Assembly: GCF_019635465.1 (NCBI RefSeq)
Contig: NZ_JAHBZK010000009.1
Coordinates: forward strand, 1-64,000
DNA from: Hydrogenophaga sp.
Lineage (GTDB): Bacteria > Pseudomonadota > Gammaproteobacteria > Burkholderiales > Burkholderiaceae_C
DNA: 64,000 nt
Direction of reading: 5' to 3'
Shown one piece after another: positions 8,522-17,832 of this stretch. Within the stretch, counting starts at the first letter, position 1. Each line of letters begins with the position of its first letter. The notes below the pieces were generated by a model, which saw only the letters and a program-made list of their open reading frames with translations, was not told where the DNA came from and did not search any database. The position numbers were made by a program, and so were the translations under genes.

Positions 8522-9754
8522 TCAGCTTCCTCTGGGAACACCCGCCGCGGCCATGGCTGCGGCGTGGTGCTCGATGACCCGGTTGAACACATCGATCTGC
8601 CCCTGGGTGGTCGCAGCCCAGGAGAACTGCTCGGCATGGTGCCGGGTTGCGGTGCGCGTTGGTTGCGCTGCCATCAACTCATGCCACGCCTGTACCAGTG
8701 CCTGTGGCGTGCGATCGGCCATCAAGACCCCCGCGGAGGGTGTGGACACCACCTCGGGCGTGCCCCAGATGTTGGTCGCGATGACTGGCGTGCCACAGGC
8801 CATCGATTCCAGCAGGACGTTGGCCCATCCTTCGCGACTCGAACCCAGCACCAGCGCGTCGGCCGCGCTGTACCACCATTTCAGATCCTGCTGGGCCACG
8901 ACACCCAGCCAACGCACGCGCTGGCTCACACCCACTCGCTCGGCCAGTTCCTTGAGGGCACGCTCTTCTGGGCCCGAGCCCGCGATCAACAGCTGCAAGC
9001 CCGGGAGGTGGGCGAGCGCTTCGATGGCGATGTGGTGACCCTTGCGTTCGATCAGATGGCCCACCGAGAGCAGGTACTGTCCATCCTGTGCCAGCCCAAG
9101 ACGCTCGCGCGCCTGAGCCAAGGGTTCGGGACGAAAGCGCTCCAGGTCGACCCCGTTGCGCAAGGTATGCAGGCGCGATCCATCAGCGCCCAATTCGCGC
9201 AACCGATCCATCAGCGCCTGGCACACGCCGATCGACGCACCTGCCTGTGCAGCGGTGCGCAGAATCAGGCGCCGAGGAAACGGATAGTCCGGAATCAGGT
9301 TGAGATCGGTGCCACGTGCCGTGACCACCAGGGGCTTGCCAAGCCACTTGGCCAGCAGGCCTGCCGCCACGCCATCGGGGTAGTAGTAGTGCGCGTCGAT
9401 CAGGTCGAAATCAAACCCCTCGCGCTGCAGTCGGCGAATGCTCCGCCAGGCCGCAAGCGCCATGGCATAGGGAGCCAGGTTCATGCCGACCTTGGGCAAC
9501 AGCAGGTACCTGGGGTGCTCAACCGTCACGCCGTTGCGCTCTTCGTGCCGGGGTGTGGCAGCAAAACTTGCGTATTCACCGAAGCGGGTAGCCGTCGAAG
9601 GAAACCAGGGCACAGGCGCCACCACCCGGGCTTGCACGAGGCCCGTCTTCAACAGCTCGCGCAGCCGTGTCTCGACAAAGATGCCGTGCACGGGCCGCAC
9701 GGCACTCGGGTACAGCGTGGAAAACAGCAGGATTCGCAGTGGCTTTTGGTTCAT
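8522..9754 (-). CDS. Glycosyltransferase family 4 protein
   Basis: 410 residues. The N-terminal ILLFSTLYPSAVRPVHGIFVE and C-terminal GSSREGWANVLLESMACGTPVIAT show the two-domain GT-B fold and the E-x7-E region of GT4 retaining glycosyltransferases. ATG 9754 overlaps the upstream TGA as ATGA; another in-frame ATG lies two codons earlier at 9760. It should act at the cytoplasmic membrane face, adding a sugar to the lipid-linked repeat unit. The donor is unknown. Confidence 0.85.
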   Translation of the reverse strand: MNQKPLRILLFSTLYPSAVRPVHGIFVETRLRELLKTGLVQARVVAPVPWFPSTATRFGEYASFAATPRHEERNGVTVEHPRYLLLPKVGMNLAPYAMALAAWRSIRRLQREGFDFDLIDAHYYYPDGVAAGLLAKWLGKPLVVTARGTDLNLIPDYPFPRRLILRTAAQAGASIGVCQALMDRLRELGADGSRLHTLRNGVDLERFRPEPLAQARERLGLAQDGQYLLSVGHLIERKGHHIAIEALAHLPGLQLLIAGSGPEERALKELAERVGVSQRVRWLGVVAQQDLKWWYSAADALVLGSSREGWANVLLESMACGTPVIATNIWGTPEVVSTPSAGVLMADRTPQALVQAWHELMAAQPTRTATRHHAEQFSWAATTQGQIDVFNRVIEHHAAAMAAAGVPRGS

Positions 9755-11289
9755 CGACATTCGAACACCATCACACCGACAAATGCGGTCCGCGCCACCT
9801 CTGTCCCCTGGGGGCAGGCTTGTGTCCGATCGCGGTCGCGCATGTCGCCGACAAAGAAGAAGCCCTTGGCCGCAACGTCGGGCGGCAAAGGCGTGGGCCC
9901 GATCCACAGTGCGCCCGATGGCGACTCGACGGTTCTGGCCGATGGCACAAGGTGCAGGCGATCCAGGAGGTCGCTGCCCAATCGGGCATAGACGCGTCGC
10001 CAGGTGTCTGAGTCGTCTGCGCGAACCGGGTCCTGAATGGCCAGCAAGCTGCCCCATGCCGGCCCCTGCAGATACCGCGCCATGGCCCAGAAGCGCACAT
10101 TGGAGGGCACGTACACCGGCAAACGGGAAGGGTTGTGCTCGGCGATGTAGGCCGCCGCCTCACGGAACTGCATCTTGCGCGACGTCTGCAGTCCTTCGGC
10201 CAAATGGATGAACCCGAAGAGCACGGTGCCCTGCATGGCCAGCACCAAAAGCCCGACACCCCATTGCCGGCTGCCACCACCCGACCAGGCATGCCACTGC
10301 AGCGCGAGCGCCACGGGCAGAAAGACGGCCGCGTAGGCCAGTGTCCGATCGAGCCAGATGGGGCGCACCAGCATGGACACGGCCGCCACCAGGACCAATG
10401 GCGCCACCACAAAGCACAGCACCAACGCGCGCACCTGCCGAGTACCCGACAGCATCAGCGCCAGGATCACAACCAGACTCACCAACGCGGCCACACTCAG
10501 CTGGAGTGGGGTTACGCCCGGGAAGTACCCCAGCCACCATCCCCCTACCGTGCCGGCCATCACCTGAGCGCTCGGTACCGCTGTGTGCGACACCGACCTC
10601 ACAAACGCGTTGGCCAGCCAGGGCATCAGGAGCAATCCTGCCGCCACGGTCAGGCAAACCATCGCTCGCAATGACACCACCGACGGCCTGCGCTGCCACC
10701 ACGTGAGCCAGGCGAACGCCAGAACCGAGCCTATGGCGAGGAAGGCCACGCTGTGCAGCAGTGACAGCACCAGCAACAGCGACAGAACCCACAGGCACAG
10801 GGCTTTGCCGCCCTTGTCCAGCCACGCATCCACCACCTGCCAAAGCACCAGCGCCATGCACGAGAGCATGGCGTACATGCGCAGTTCCGATGCAAAGAAG
10901 ATCTCGCTGCCCAGCAAGGCGACACAAGCCGCGGCCAGCAGACCGGCAATCCGATCCGCCCGGCGACTGACACCCAAATACACGGCCACCACGGAGCCCA
11001 GGCTCCAGGCCACGGAGTTCAGCAGCAGCCATTGATCCGACCTGCCCAACACGCTCCAGGCCTTCAACTGCAGGTAGTAGCCGGGCGGATGGATATCGAA
11101 ACGCAGGACAGCGACGACGACTTCCCACGGATTCAGGTTGACATAGCTGGCGCCGAAGATTTCGTCCATCCACAGGCCATCGCTTTGCGTGGCCTGCCAG
11201 CGCAATGCGGTCGCAACGGCCAACACGACGGCGAGCCCCGCCAGCGAGCGCGACTTCGACAGTCCTATCGAAGCGCTGGCGGCGTTCAT
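9751..11289 (-). CDS. GT39/ArnT-like polytopic glycosyltransferase
   Basis: 512 residues with about ten hydrophobic segments. WMDEIFG (DE at 42-43) and DIHPPGYY (HPP at 67-69) are the hallmark positions of PMT/ArnT-like transferases, which use polyprenyl-phosphate sugars in the periplasm. The extracytoplasmic tail ends FVGVMVFECR. ATG 11289 overlaps the previous gene as ATGA. Within the polysaccharide operon it may add a side-chain sugar after flipping. I checked it as a stand-in for the missing exosortase; its motifs are those of GT39, not an exosortase. Confidence 0.75.
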   Translation of the reverse strand: MNAASASIGLSKSRSLAGLAVVLAVATALRWQATQSDGLWMDEIFGASYVNLNPWEVVVAVLRFDIHPPGYYLQLKAWSVLGRSDQWLLLNSVAWSLGSVVAVYLGVSRRADRIAGLLAAACVALLGSEIFFASELRMYAMLSCMALVLWQVVDAWLDKGGKALCLWVLSLLLVLSLLHSVAFLAIGSVLAFAWLTWWQRRPSVVSLRAMVCLTVAAGLLLMPWLANAFVRSVSHTAVPSAQVMAGTVGGWWLGYFPGVTPLQLSVAALVSLVVILALMLSGTRQVRALVLCFVVAPLVLVAAVSMLVRPIWLDRTLAYAAVFLPVALALQWHAWSGGGSRQWGVGLLVLAMQGTVLFGFIHLAEGLQTSRKMQFREAAAYIAEHNPSRLPVYVPSNVRFWAMARYLQGPAWGSLLAIQDPVRADDSDTWRRVYARLGSDLLDRLHLVPSARTVESPSGALWIGPTPLPPDVAAKGFFFVGDMRDRDRTQACPQGTEVARTAFVGVMVFECR

Positions 11290-12464
11290 GAGGCCATCCC
11301 GACCTGTTCTCTGGCCAGGCTTGAGGCCAACCGAACCACGCGCCGGGCATTGCCTTCCCAGGTGAGATCCAGGCGGTCGATCGTGGCGCGCGCGCCCTCC
11401 GATACCCGATCCCGGAAATCGGTTTGCGTGCACAAGCGGGTCAACGCCTGCTGCATGGCCCCGGCAGCTTGCGCATCGAACAACAAGGCGTTGACTTCGG
11501 TCGTGAGCACCTCCTGCAAATTGGGTGTGGCAGGCGCCACCACCGCTTTGCCCAAGGCCAGGTACTCCATCAACTTGAGCGGCGACGCGTAGGGCGTCAC
11601 CGCCGGTTGCAACGCGATGTCGAACGCCGCCACGTGCGCGGGCACCGCGTCGCGATGTACCACACCGGTGAAGTGCACGCGATCGGACAGCCCAAGGCGC
11701 GCGGCTTGCGCCTCCAGCTCGGTGCGCACCGGACCGTCTCCGACCATGAGCAAATACGTGTTTGCGGGCGCTGCGTCGCTGGCCATCCAGTCGATCACGT
11801 GGTCAACGCCGTGCCAATCGCGCACAAAACCAGTGAACCCCAGCACGAGCTGCCCTTGCAGTTGCAATGCCCGCTTGGCCTCGTCGCGTGACGGTGCCTG
11901 CGCAAAATGCGCCCGGTTGATGCCGTTCGGTATCACGTGGATTCGCTCGCGCGGCACGCCATAGGCGCTGACGTGGTCGGCCAGCACCGCCGTCACTGGC
12001 AGCACGGCATCCGCGCTCCGCCATGCCAGGCCTTCTGCCCATCGCGCCAGCCGCTTCAGAGACAGCCCGCCGCTGTGCTGTTCTCGCTCATGCACCAAAG
12101 GCGAATTCACTTCAAGCAACAGCGGAACCTTCAGGCGCCGCGCTGCCATCGTGCCCGCCAGCAGGAACAGGTTGTAACGCTCATAGATGACGTCCGGCCG
12201 GAACTCGCGCGCCGCGCGCATGAGCTTTCGGTAGGCCACCAGGCTGTAGCTCAACTCCATGAGCTCGTAGACGGCGCGGGGCAGATGGGCCTTGAGGCGG
12301 TGGACCCAGCCCACGCCCCCCCCCATCTGACCTTGATCGCCGTCGGACATTGGTGCCACGACACGCACCTCGTGACCAAGCGCGCGCATCGCATCGATCA
12401 TCTCTTCGATGTGAACGGCCTGGCCGTCCTTGCTGGCGGTGCGATGGTGGTAAAGGATGCGCAT
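11286..12464 (-). CDS. Glycosyltransferase family 4 protein
   Basis: 392 residues with a GT-B fold. The N terminus MRILYHHRTASKDGQAVHIEEM is the acceptor-side Rossmann start, and the C-terminal half holds VIPNGIN, LMVGDGP and ASPLKLMEYLALGKAVVAP, the nucleotide-sugar binding E-x7-E region. ATG 12464 follows the preceding stop by two bases and it overlaps the GT39-like gene by four. It is likely a cytoplasmic or membrane-associated enzyme of repeat-unit assembly; sugar specificity is unknown. Confidence 0.87.
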   Translation of the reverse strand: MRILYHHRTASKDGQAVHIEEMIDAMRALGHEVRVVAPMSDGDQGQMGGGVGWVHRLKAHLPRAVYELMELSYSLVAYRKLMRAAREFRPDVIYERYNLFLLAGTMAARRLKVPLLLEVNSPLVHEREQHSGGLSLKRLARWAEGLAWRSADAVLPVTAVLADHVSAYGVPRERIHVIPNGINRAHFAQAPSRDEAKRALQLQGQLVLGFTGFVRDWHGVDHVIDWMASDAAPANTYLLMVGDGPVRTELEAQAARLGLSDRVHFTGVVHRDAVPAHVAAFDIALQPAVTPYASPLKLMEYLALGKAVVAPATPNLQEVLTTEVNALLFDAQAAGAMQQALTRLCTQTDFRDRVSEGARATIDRLDLTWEGNARRVVRLASSLAREQVGMAS

Positions 12465-12466
12465 GG

Positions 12467-13615
12467 TCAGTTCATCACGGGTTTGAACTGTTCGCCATCG
12501 GCGAACAGTTCGTCGTAGGCCGACACCATGGTGTCAATCGAGAAGTCGGCCATCGCGCGTTGTCGGGCCGCCGCACCAAGCTGGGCCGCGACGGAGTCGT
12601 CCCGGTAGAGCCTGGCGAGTGCGTCGGTCAGGGCCGCCACATCGTCCGAAGGCACCAGAAGGCCGTCGACGCCGTCGCTCACCAGATCGGGCGTGCCGCC
12701 CACAGCGGTCGCCACCACCGCAAGTCCGCTGGCCATGGCCTCCTGCAGGGTGCAGGACGTTCCCTCGGCCTGGGAGGGCAAGACAAAAACGTCAAAGCTG
12801 CGCAGTTGTTCGGCCACATCGCTGCGTGCACCCGCCAGCCAGGCAAGCTGGCGCATGCCTGCTTCGTCCAGGATGCGTTCAACGGCACTGCGCAGCTCGC
12901 CCTCGCCCACCATCACCAAACGGGCCCGCTCTGCCAGCTCGGGATGCGTACGTAGCAATTGCACGAAAGCCTGGGCGAGCAAAGGCTGGTTCTTGACCGT
13001 CATCATTCGGCCGACGGTGCCAACGATCCAGTGGCGACCGGGTTCGAAGGGGCATCCGGCAGGCGTGGACTTGCCACCGGGTCGAAAAGCACGGGTGTCG
13101 ACGCCATTGCCGATCAGGCGCCGCCTGGACGCAGGCACGCCGACGCCGTCGCGGAGGTAGCGGTCAAGGTCGGCCGACACCGACACATACCGCGACACAA
13201 ACGGCCGATACGCGCGTCGCAGCCAACGGTACTTGGCGATCTTTCCGTTGGGATCGTGCGCATCCCAGCCATGCTCGACGTGGATGCGCAGCGGCACACC
13301 CGCCAGCCAGGCCACCGGCACGATCTCCAGGGGCGCGAGGTTACAGGTGTGCAAGACGTCTGGACGCAGAGCGCGCAGCAGGCGCCAGATGCGTGGATAC
13401 AGGCCGACCGCATGCCCGGCCGGTTTGTCCAGGGCAATGAATTGCACATCGGGGCGCTCCACCCGCTTGGAGAAGTCGCCCACGGTGGTCATCGACAACA
13501 CCACGTGCTCGTACTGCTCGGGGGGCAAGCGGTTGATCAGTTGAACGATGACGTTTTCAAGGCCTCCGACGTCAAACCGGTAGACCACGTGCACCACGCG
13601 TCGCCGCCGGGTCAC
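12467..13615 (-). CDS. Exosortase-A-associated glycosyltransferase (stp2-like)
   Basis: 382 residues. VVHVVYRFDVGGLENVIVQLINRLP at the N terminus, HVEHGWDAHDPNGK in the middle and a GT4 E-x7-E region (LPSQAEGTSCTLQEAMASG) match the sugar transferase family of XrtA loci (TIGR03088, from memory). GTG 13615 overlaps the amidotransferase stop as GTGA and sits right before the family signature, so the long upstream extension is rejected. Role: addition of a sugar to the undecaprenyl-linked exopolysaccharide repeat. Confidence 0.85.
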   Translation of the reverse strand: MTRRRRVVHVVYRFDVGGLENVIVQLINRLPPEQYEHVVLSMTTVGDFSKRVERPDVQFIALDKPAGHAVGLYPRIWRLLRALRPDVLHTCNLAPLEIVPVAWLAGVPLRIHVEHGWDAHDPNGKIAKYRWLRRAYRPFVSRYVSVSADLDRYLRDGVGVPASRRRLIGNGVDTRAFRPGGKSTPAGCPFEPGRHWIVGTVGRMMTVKNQPLLAQAFVQLLRTHPELAERARLVMVGEGELRSAVERILDEAGMRQLAWLAGARSDVAEQLRSFDVFVLPSQAEGTSCTLQEAMASGLAVVATAVGGTPDLVSDGVDGLLVPSDDVAALTDALARLYRDDSVAAQLGAAARQRAMADFSIDTMVSAYDELFADGEQFKPVMN

Positions 13616-15513
13616 GCGGCGCCCTCCCCCAGACGCAGGAAGGCCTCGAACATCATCAGCATCCACAGTGGCGTGGCATGGTCGACCACCCCACGTTGGT
13701 GTTCGTCCACCATTCGCTTCAGCTGCTCGGGCCTGAACAGGCCTGTGTCTGCCAGCCGATCGCCGAGCACCGCTTCGCGCGTGCGTTGCGACAAAGGACC
13801 CCGCAACCACGCAGCCAGTGGCACGGAGAACCCCATCTTTGGCCGGTACAGCACATCGTTGGGCAGCATCGGTTCCATGGCACGCTTGAGCAATGCCTTG
13901 CCTTCGCCGCCGTCAATCTTGTGACTGCTGGGCAAGGTCGCCAGCCACTCGATCAGCTCATGGTCCATGAGCGGCTCGCGCACTTCCAGCGAATGCGCCA
14001 TGCTGGCTCGGTCGACCTTGGTGTTGATGTCTCCCACCAGCCAGGTCTTGTAGTCGATGTACTGAATGAGGGCGAGCGGATCATCGGTCAGCGCCTGCTC
14101 AGCGTAGCGGCTGAACACCTCCAGGGAGCTGTAGCCATCGAGTTCACGCTTGAACCCATCGGAGAACAAGGCACCGCGCTGGTCCGCCCGTAGGTGCGAC
14201 ATGCTGTGGTGGTAGGCCTCCACGGTGTCCATCGCCAGCGCCTGGAACGTGGTCTTGGCGCGCAGTGGCCGGGGTGCCCAGTCTGCCTTCGGGTAGATCT
14301 GGCCGAGTGAGCCGAACACGGGTCGCCGCAAGCCCAATGGAAGCCGGCTGCGCAAGGCTTCTTCGCCCAGGTGCATGCGGTAGCGCCGATAGCCGCCGAA
14401 ACTTTCGTCGCCGCCGTCGCCGGACAAGGCCACGGTCACATGACGGCGCGCCATCTCGCAGACGCGGTAGGTGGGCACGGCAGAGCTGTCGGCGAAAGGC
14501 TCGTCGTACAGCCAGGCCAGGCGGTCTATCAGATCGAAGTCGTCGGTCCCCACCACCTCGAGTTTGTGGTCTGTCCGGTAGCGATCGGCGACTTGCTGGG
14601 CGAAGTCCGATTCATTGAAGCGAGGGTCGTCGAATCCGATCGCGCAGGTGTGCACGGGCGTTTGCGACAGACCGGCCATGGTGGCCACCACCGCGCTGGA
14701 GTCCACGCCACCGGAGAGAAAGGCCCCCAGCGGGACGTCGGCGATCATGCGCAGCTCGATCGACTCCCGAAGTCGCTCGCGCAACTCGACCTGTGCATCG
14801 GCGTGCGACACCGGGTTGTCGTTGGTGAAGCGGACGTCCCAGAACGGCACGGGCTGGGGTTGCCCTGACGCCCCACGACGCAAGGTCAGCGTGTGCGCCG
14901 ACGGCAACTTGTGCACACCCTGGTAGATGCAGCGAGGGTCGGCCACATAGCCCAGCGAGAAGAAGTCTTCGACCGCGAGCGGATCGATGCGCCGCTCAAA
15001 TGCCGGGTGGGCGGTAATGACCTTCAGCTCCGAGCCGAAGATGAAGGTACCGTCGGGCAACCACGCATAGTGCAGCGGCTTCACGCCCAGACGATCGCGC
15101 GCGAGGAAGAGCGTCTGGCGCGGACGGTCCCAGATGGCGAACGCGAACATGCCACGCAGCCGTTGCACGCACGCTGGCCCCCAGGTCTGCCAGGCCTGGA
15201 CGATGACCTCGGTGTCGCTGCGCGTTCGAAAGCGGCAGCCCAGCGACTGCAACTCGGGCACCAGCTGGCGAAAGTTGTAGATCTCGCCATTGAAGACGAT
15301 CACCACATTGCCGTCTTCGCTGAACAAGGGTTGATCGCCCGTGGACAAGTCGATCACGGACAGGCGGCGATGCCCCAGGGCCACACCCGGCTCAAGGTGA
15401 AGGCCGTCGCTGTCAGGCCCACGGTGGGACTGGATGTCATTGATTCGGCGCAGCAGCGCCGGGTCGTAAGGACGCAGACCCTGGGTATCGAACAGACCGG
15501 AGATTCCACACAT
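13612..15513 (-). CDS. Asparagine-synthase-like amidotransferase, exosortase-A type
   Basis: 633 residues. The start MCGISGLFD exposes Cys2, the Ntn glutaminase nucleophile of class II amidotransferases; SHRGPDSDG and the synthetase P-loop SGGVDSS follow. Length and context match the XrtA-locus amidotransferase family (TIGR03108, from memory) rather than housekeeping AsnB. ATG 15513 is required to place cysteine at position 2; it lies two bases after the preceding stop. It probably amidates a sugar acid or other carboxylate of the polysaccharide, using glutamine and ATP. The true acceptor is not established for the family. Confidence 0.88.
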   Translation of the reverse strand: MCGISGLFDTQGLRPYDPALLRRINDIQSHRGPDSDGLHLEPGVALGHRRLSVIDLSTGDQPLFSEDGNVVIVFNGEIYNFRQLVPELQSLGCRFRTRSDTEVIVQAWQTWGPACVQRLRGMFAFAIWDRPRQTLFLARDRLGVKPLHYAWLPDGTFIFGSELKVITAHPAFERRIDPLAVEDFFSLGYVADPRCIYQGVHKLPSAHTLTLRRGASGQPQPVPFWDVRFTNDNPVSHADAQVELRERLRESIELRMIADVPLGAFLSGGVDSSAVVATMAGLSQTPVHTCAIGFDDPRFNESDFAQQVADRYRTDHKLEVVGTDDFDLIDRLAWLYDEPFADSSAVPTYRVCEMARRHVTVALSGDGGDESFGGYRRYRMHLGEEALRSRLPLGLRRPVFGSLGQIYPKADWAPRPLRAKTTFQALAMDTVEAYHHSMSHLRADQRGALFSDGFKRELDGYSSLEVFSRYAEQALTDDPLALIQYIDYKTWLVGDINTKVDRASMAHSLEVREPLMDHELIEWLATLPSSHKIDGGEGKALLKRAMEPMLPNDVLYRPKMGFSVPLAAWLRGPLSQRTREAVLGDRLADTGLFRPEQLKRMVDEHQRGVVDHATPLWMLMMFEAFLRLGEGAA

Positions 15514-15515
15514 GA

Positions 15516-16778
15516 TCAGCACACCTCCCTGGCGGCAGCCACGGTCGTCGATGTCAGGTCGGCTGCGCCATCAAGCTGAATGCATCCCGCGAGGTCGCGA
15601 TCGATCACCGAGAGGTGTGCATCCCAACTGAAATGATCGAGCACGAACCGTCGCGCCTGCTCGCCAACGCGCCAGCGTTGCTCGGCATTGGCCAGCCATT
15701 CGCAGACCTGGTTCACGAACCCATCGACGGTGTCCGCGCGGCACAAGCCTTCATCGGCCTGCGCGCCAATGGCGTCGGCGCAGGAAGACACCGTGACCAC
15801 CGGTTGGGCCATGGCCATGCCTTCCAGGATCTTGTTCTGCAAACCGCGAGCCACCCTCAAAGGCGCCACGACAGCGGCCGCATGTTTGAGATACGGCCGC
15901 ACATCGGGGACCGTTCCGGTCACCGACACTGCATCGCTGGTCAGTGCCTGAACAGCCGGTGTCGGGTTGCGCCCCACGATCCAGAAGCGCGCGCGCGGAT
16001 ATCGCTGTCGAATGGCCGGCAACATGTCTTCGGCAAACCAGCGCACACCGTCCACGTTGGGCCAGTAGTCCATGGCACCCGTGAAGACGATGGGCAACTC
16101 CTGCTCGGCGAATGGCGAGTCCACTGCGACATCGGGCTGAAAAAACGAAGCATTGACGCCATTGCCCATGGCCGTCACACGGTCCCGGCAATCCGGCGCC
16201 AGCGACGCGAACAACTCGCACTCCTGCGGGGTGACGAAGTACGAACGACGGGCCGCGAGTGCAGTGGCACGCTCATGGGCAAGCAGCGTGAGTCCCTCGC
16301 GCCGGTACAACCACGACAACGGCCAGCGGTGGGCGGGTGCGTACTGCGTCCACTTGGCAGAGTCAACATCCACGATGTCGACCAGCATCGGCTTGCCCGG
16401 CAGACCACCCAAGGCAAACGGCGACATGGTGGAAGAGAACACGATGCTGGCGCGAATGTCATGCTGAGCCGCCACCTGCCGGACCCACGCCATCAGCCCG
16501 GCGTCGCGGTAATAGGCCAGCGAGAGCGCCTCGCCACGCAACAAGCCCTGCAAGCTGGCCAGCTTGCGCCAACGTGGCTGAATGCGGGCCACGTGGAGAT
16601 CCGGGCACAACTGCCGCAATGCATCGAGATGCTGCTCGTCTGCCAGGTCGTCGATGAACGTGCCCAGAAACACGCGATGCCTTTGCTGCAGGTGACGCAG
16701 CAAGTGGTACGACCGCACCTTGTCGCCCTTGTCGGGCGGATAGGGCATGCGGTGCACCAGGTAGAGCAGATTCGCCAT
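15516..16778 (-). CDS. Exosortase-A-associated glycosyltransferase (stp1-like)
   Basis: 420 residues. LLYLVHRMPYPPDKGDKVRSYHLL is the recognisable N terminus of the sugar transferase family typical of XrtA loci (TIGR03087, from memory). GAMDYWPNVDGVRWF and PLRVARGLQNKILEGMAMAQPVV mark the GT-B donor domain. ATG 16778 was chosen; a GTG codon immediately precedes it. A purine-rich AGGTCAGG stretch in front overlaps the FemAB stop region. It acts on the lipid-linked glycan in the cytoplasm. Confidence 0.87.
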   Translation of the reverse strand: MANLLYLVHRMPYPPDKGDKVRSYHLLRHLQQRHRVFLGTFIDDLADEQHLDALRQLCPDLHVARIQPRWRKLASLQGLLRGEALSLAYYRDAGLMAWVRQVAAQHDIRASIVFSSTMSPFALGGLPGKPMLVDIVDVDSAKWTQYAPAHRWPLSWLYRREGLTLLAHERATALAARRSYFVTPQECELFASLAPDCRDRVTAMGNGVNASFFQPDVAVDSPFAEQELPIVFTGAMDYWPNVDGVRWFAEDMLPAIRQRYPRARFWIVGRNPTPAVQALTSDAVSVTGTVPDVRPYLKHAAAVVAPLRVARGLQNKILEGMAMAQPVVTVSSCADAIGAQADEGLCRADTVDGFVNQVCEWLANAEQRWRVGEQARRFVLDHFSWDAHLSVIDRDLAGCIQLDGAADLTSTTVAAAREVC

Positions 16779-16788
16779 CACCCTGACC

Positions 16789-17823
16789 TCAGCCCAGGTT
16801 GCGCACGATGTGCGGCCCGAGCCAGTTGGCCACCGGCAGTGGCAAGCGGCGCCACGCCTCGATCATCAGGCGGTACTTGGGGTTCGCCGGGTTGTTCTGG
16901 GGAATGGCGTCGCGCTGCAACAGCTGGTATTCGTAGTGCAACTGGGTGGGCTCAAAACCCCAGTTCTTCTTGAACGCATAGGGCCCGGTGCCGACCTTGC
17001 TTCGACCGTAGTCAAAGACGCGAAGGCCGCGCGCGCAGGCTCGGCGCATCAGTTCCCAGTACTTGAAGTCGTTGGCCGCCAAGTCGCGAGCGGCCACATG
17101 GTCACCCGCGTAGTAAGGCAGCACCTCGTCCCGAAAGTAAAAGCTCATCACGCTCGACATTGGTCGCCCATCGGCGGTGCGCGCGGTCAGCACCTCGCAG
17201 TCGGGGCCGAAGACTTCGCACAAGGCCTGGAAATAACGCCTGGACAGTGCGGGCGTGCCATGGCGATGTACGTTGTCGGCATAAAGGGCAAAGAAGTCAT
17301 CGACCGTACTGTCGATCGTCGACACCAGCCCGTTCTTGATGCCCTTGCGGACCATCGCCCGCTGTTTGCGAGGGATGGCCAGCATGTTGGCCTCTTCCGT
17401 GGCCTCGATGGGTTTTCGAAACGTCACATAGAGGTCTTGCACCGGCCAATCGGGCCTCTGTCGCTCGATGTGTCGCAGTTCGAGGTGTGCCACGCCAAGG
17501 CGCCTTGCCAACTCACGCGCATGCGCAACCAGCGCCTCCCCGGCCTCGTCGCTTGAGGCCGCGACGCCGCCATATGCCGCAAACGGCAGGCTGCTCAGCG
17601 AGCGGCCGAACAGACGGCTCTGCACATGGGCCAGCGGCAACACGCCCTGCAGCACGTCGCCATCGGTCACAAACAGGAAATGGGTGTCGTGGCGAAACAC
17701 CTCGCGAATGATCTTTTCCCAGCCTGCGCGGTGAAAGAACGTGGCCTGGGGACACGCGGCCACATACGCCTCCCACCGGGCGACCTGCGCGGCGTCGTGG
17801 CCGTCGAGTTGGTGAACCTGCAT
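16789..17823 (-). CDS. FemAB-like protein of exosortase-A loci
   Basis: 344 residues. The GNAT-like FemAB fold is suggested by SFYFRDEVLPYYAGDH and FDYGRSKVGTGPYAFKKNWGFEP, which closely fit the PEP-CTERM-locus FemAB family (TIGR03019, from memory). FemAB proteins use aminoacyl-tRNA in peptidoglycan branching. In polysaccharide loci they may attach amino acids to sugars, but that is inference. It lies nine bases after the deacetylase stop, within the operon, and is followed seven to ten bases later by the glycosyltransferase start. Cytoplasmic; no membrane segment. Confidence 0.85.
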   Translation of the reverse strand: MQVHQLDGHDAAQVARWEAYVAACPQATFFHRAGWEKIIREVFRHDTHFLFVTDGDVLQGVLPLAHVQSRLFGRSLSSLPFAAYGGVAASSDEAGEALVAHARELARRLGVAHLELRHIERQRPDWPVQDLYVTFRKPIEATEEANMLAIPRKQRAMVRKGIKNGLVSTIDSTVDDFFALYADNVHRHGTPALSRRYFQALCEVFGPDCEVLTARTADGRPMSSVMSFYFRDEVLPYYAGDHVAARDLAANDFKYWELMRRACARGLRVFDYGRSKVGTGPYAFKKNWGFEPTQLHYEYQLLQRDAIPQNNPANPKYRLMIEAWRRLPLPVANWLGPHIVRNLG

Positions 17824-17832
17824 GGGACGCTT

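Noticed and set aside
9751-11289. The polytopic protein as a possible hidden exosortase.
   Set aside because: It carries the DE and HPP motifs of GT39/ArnT-like transferases and is far longer; no exosortase Cys/Arg/His layout was seen.
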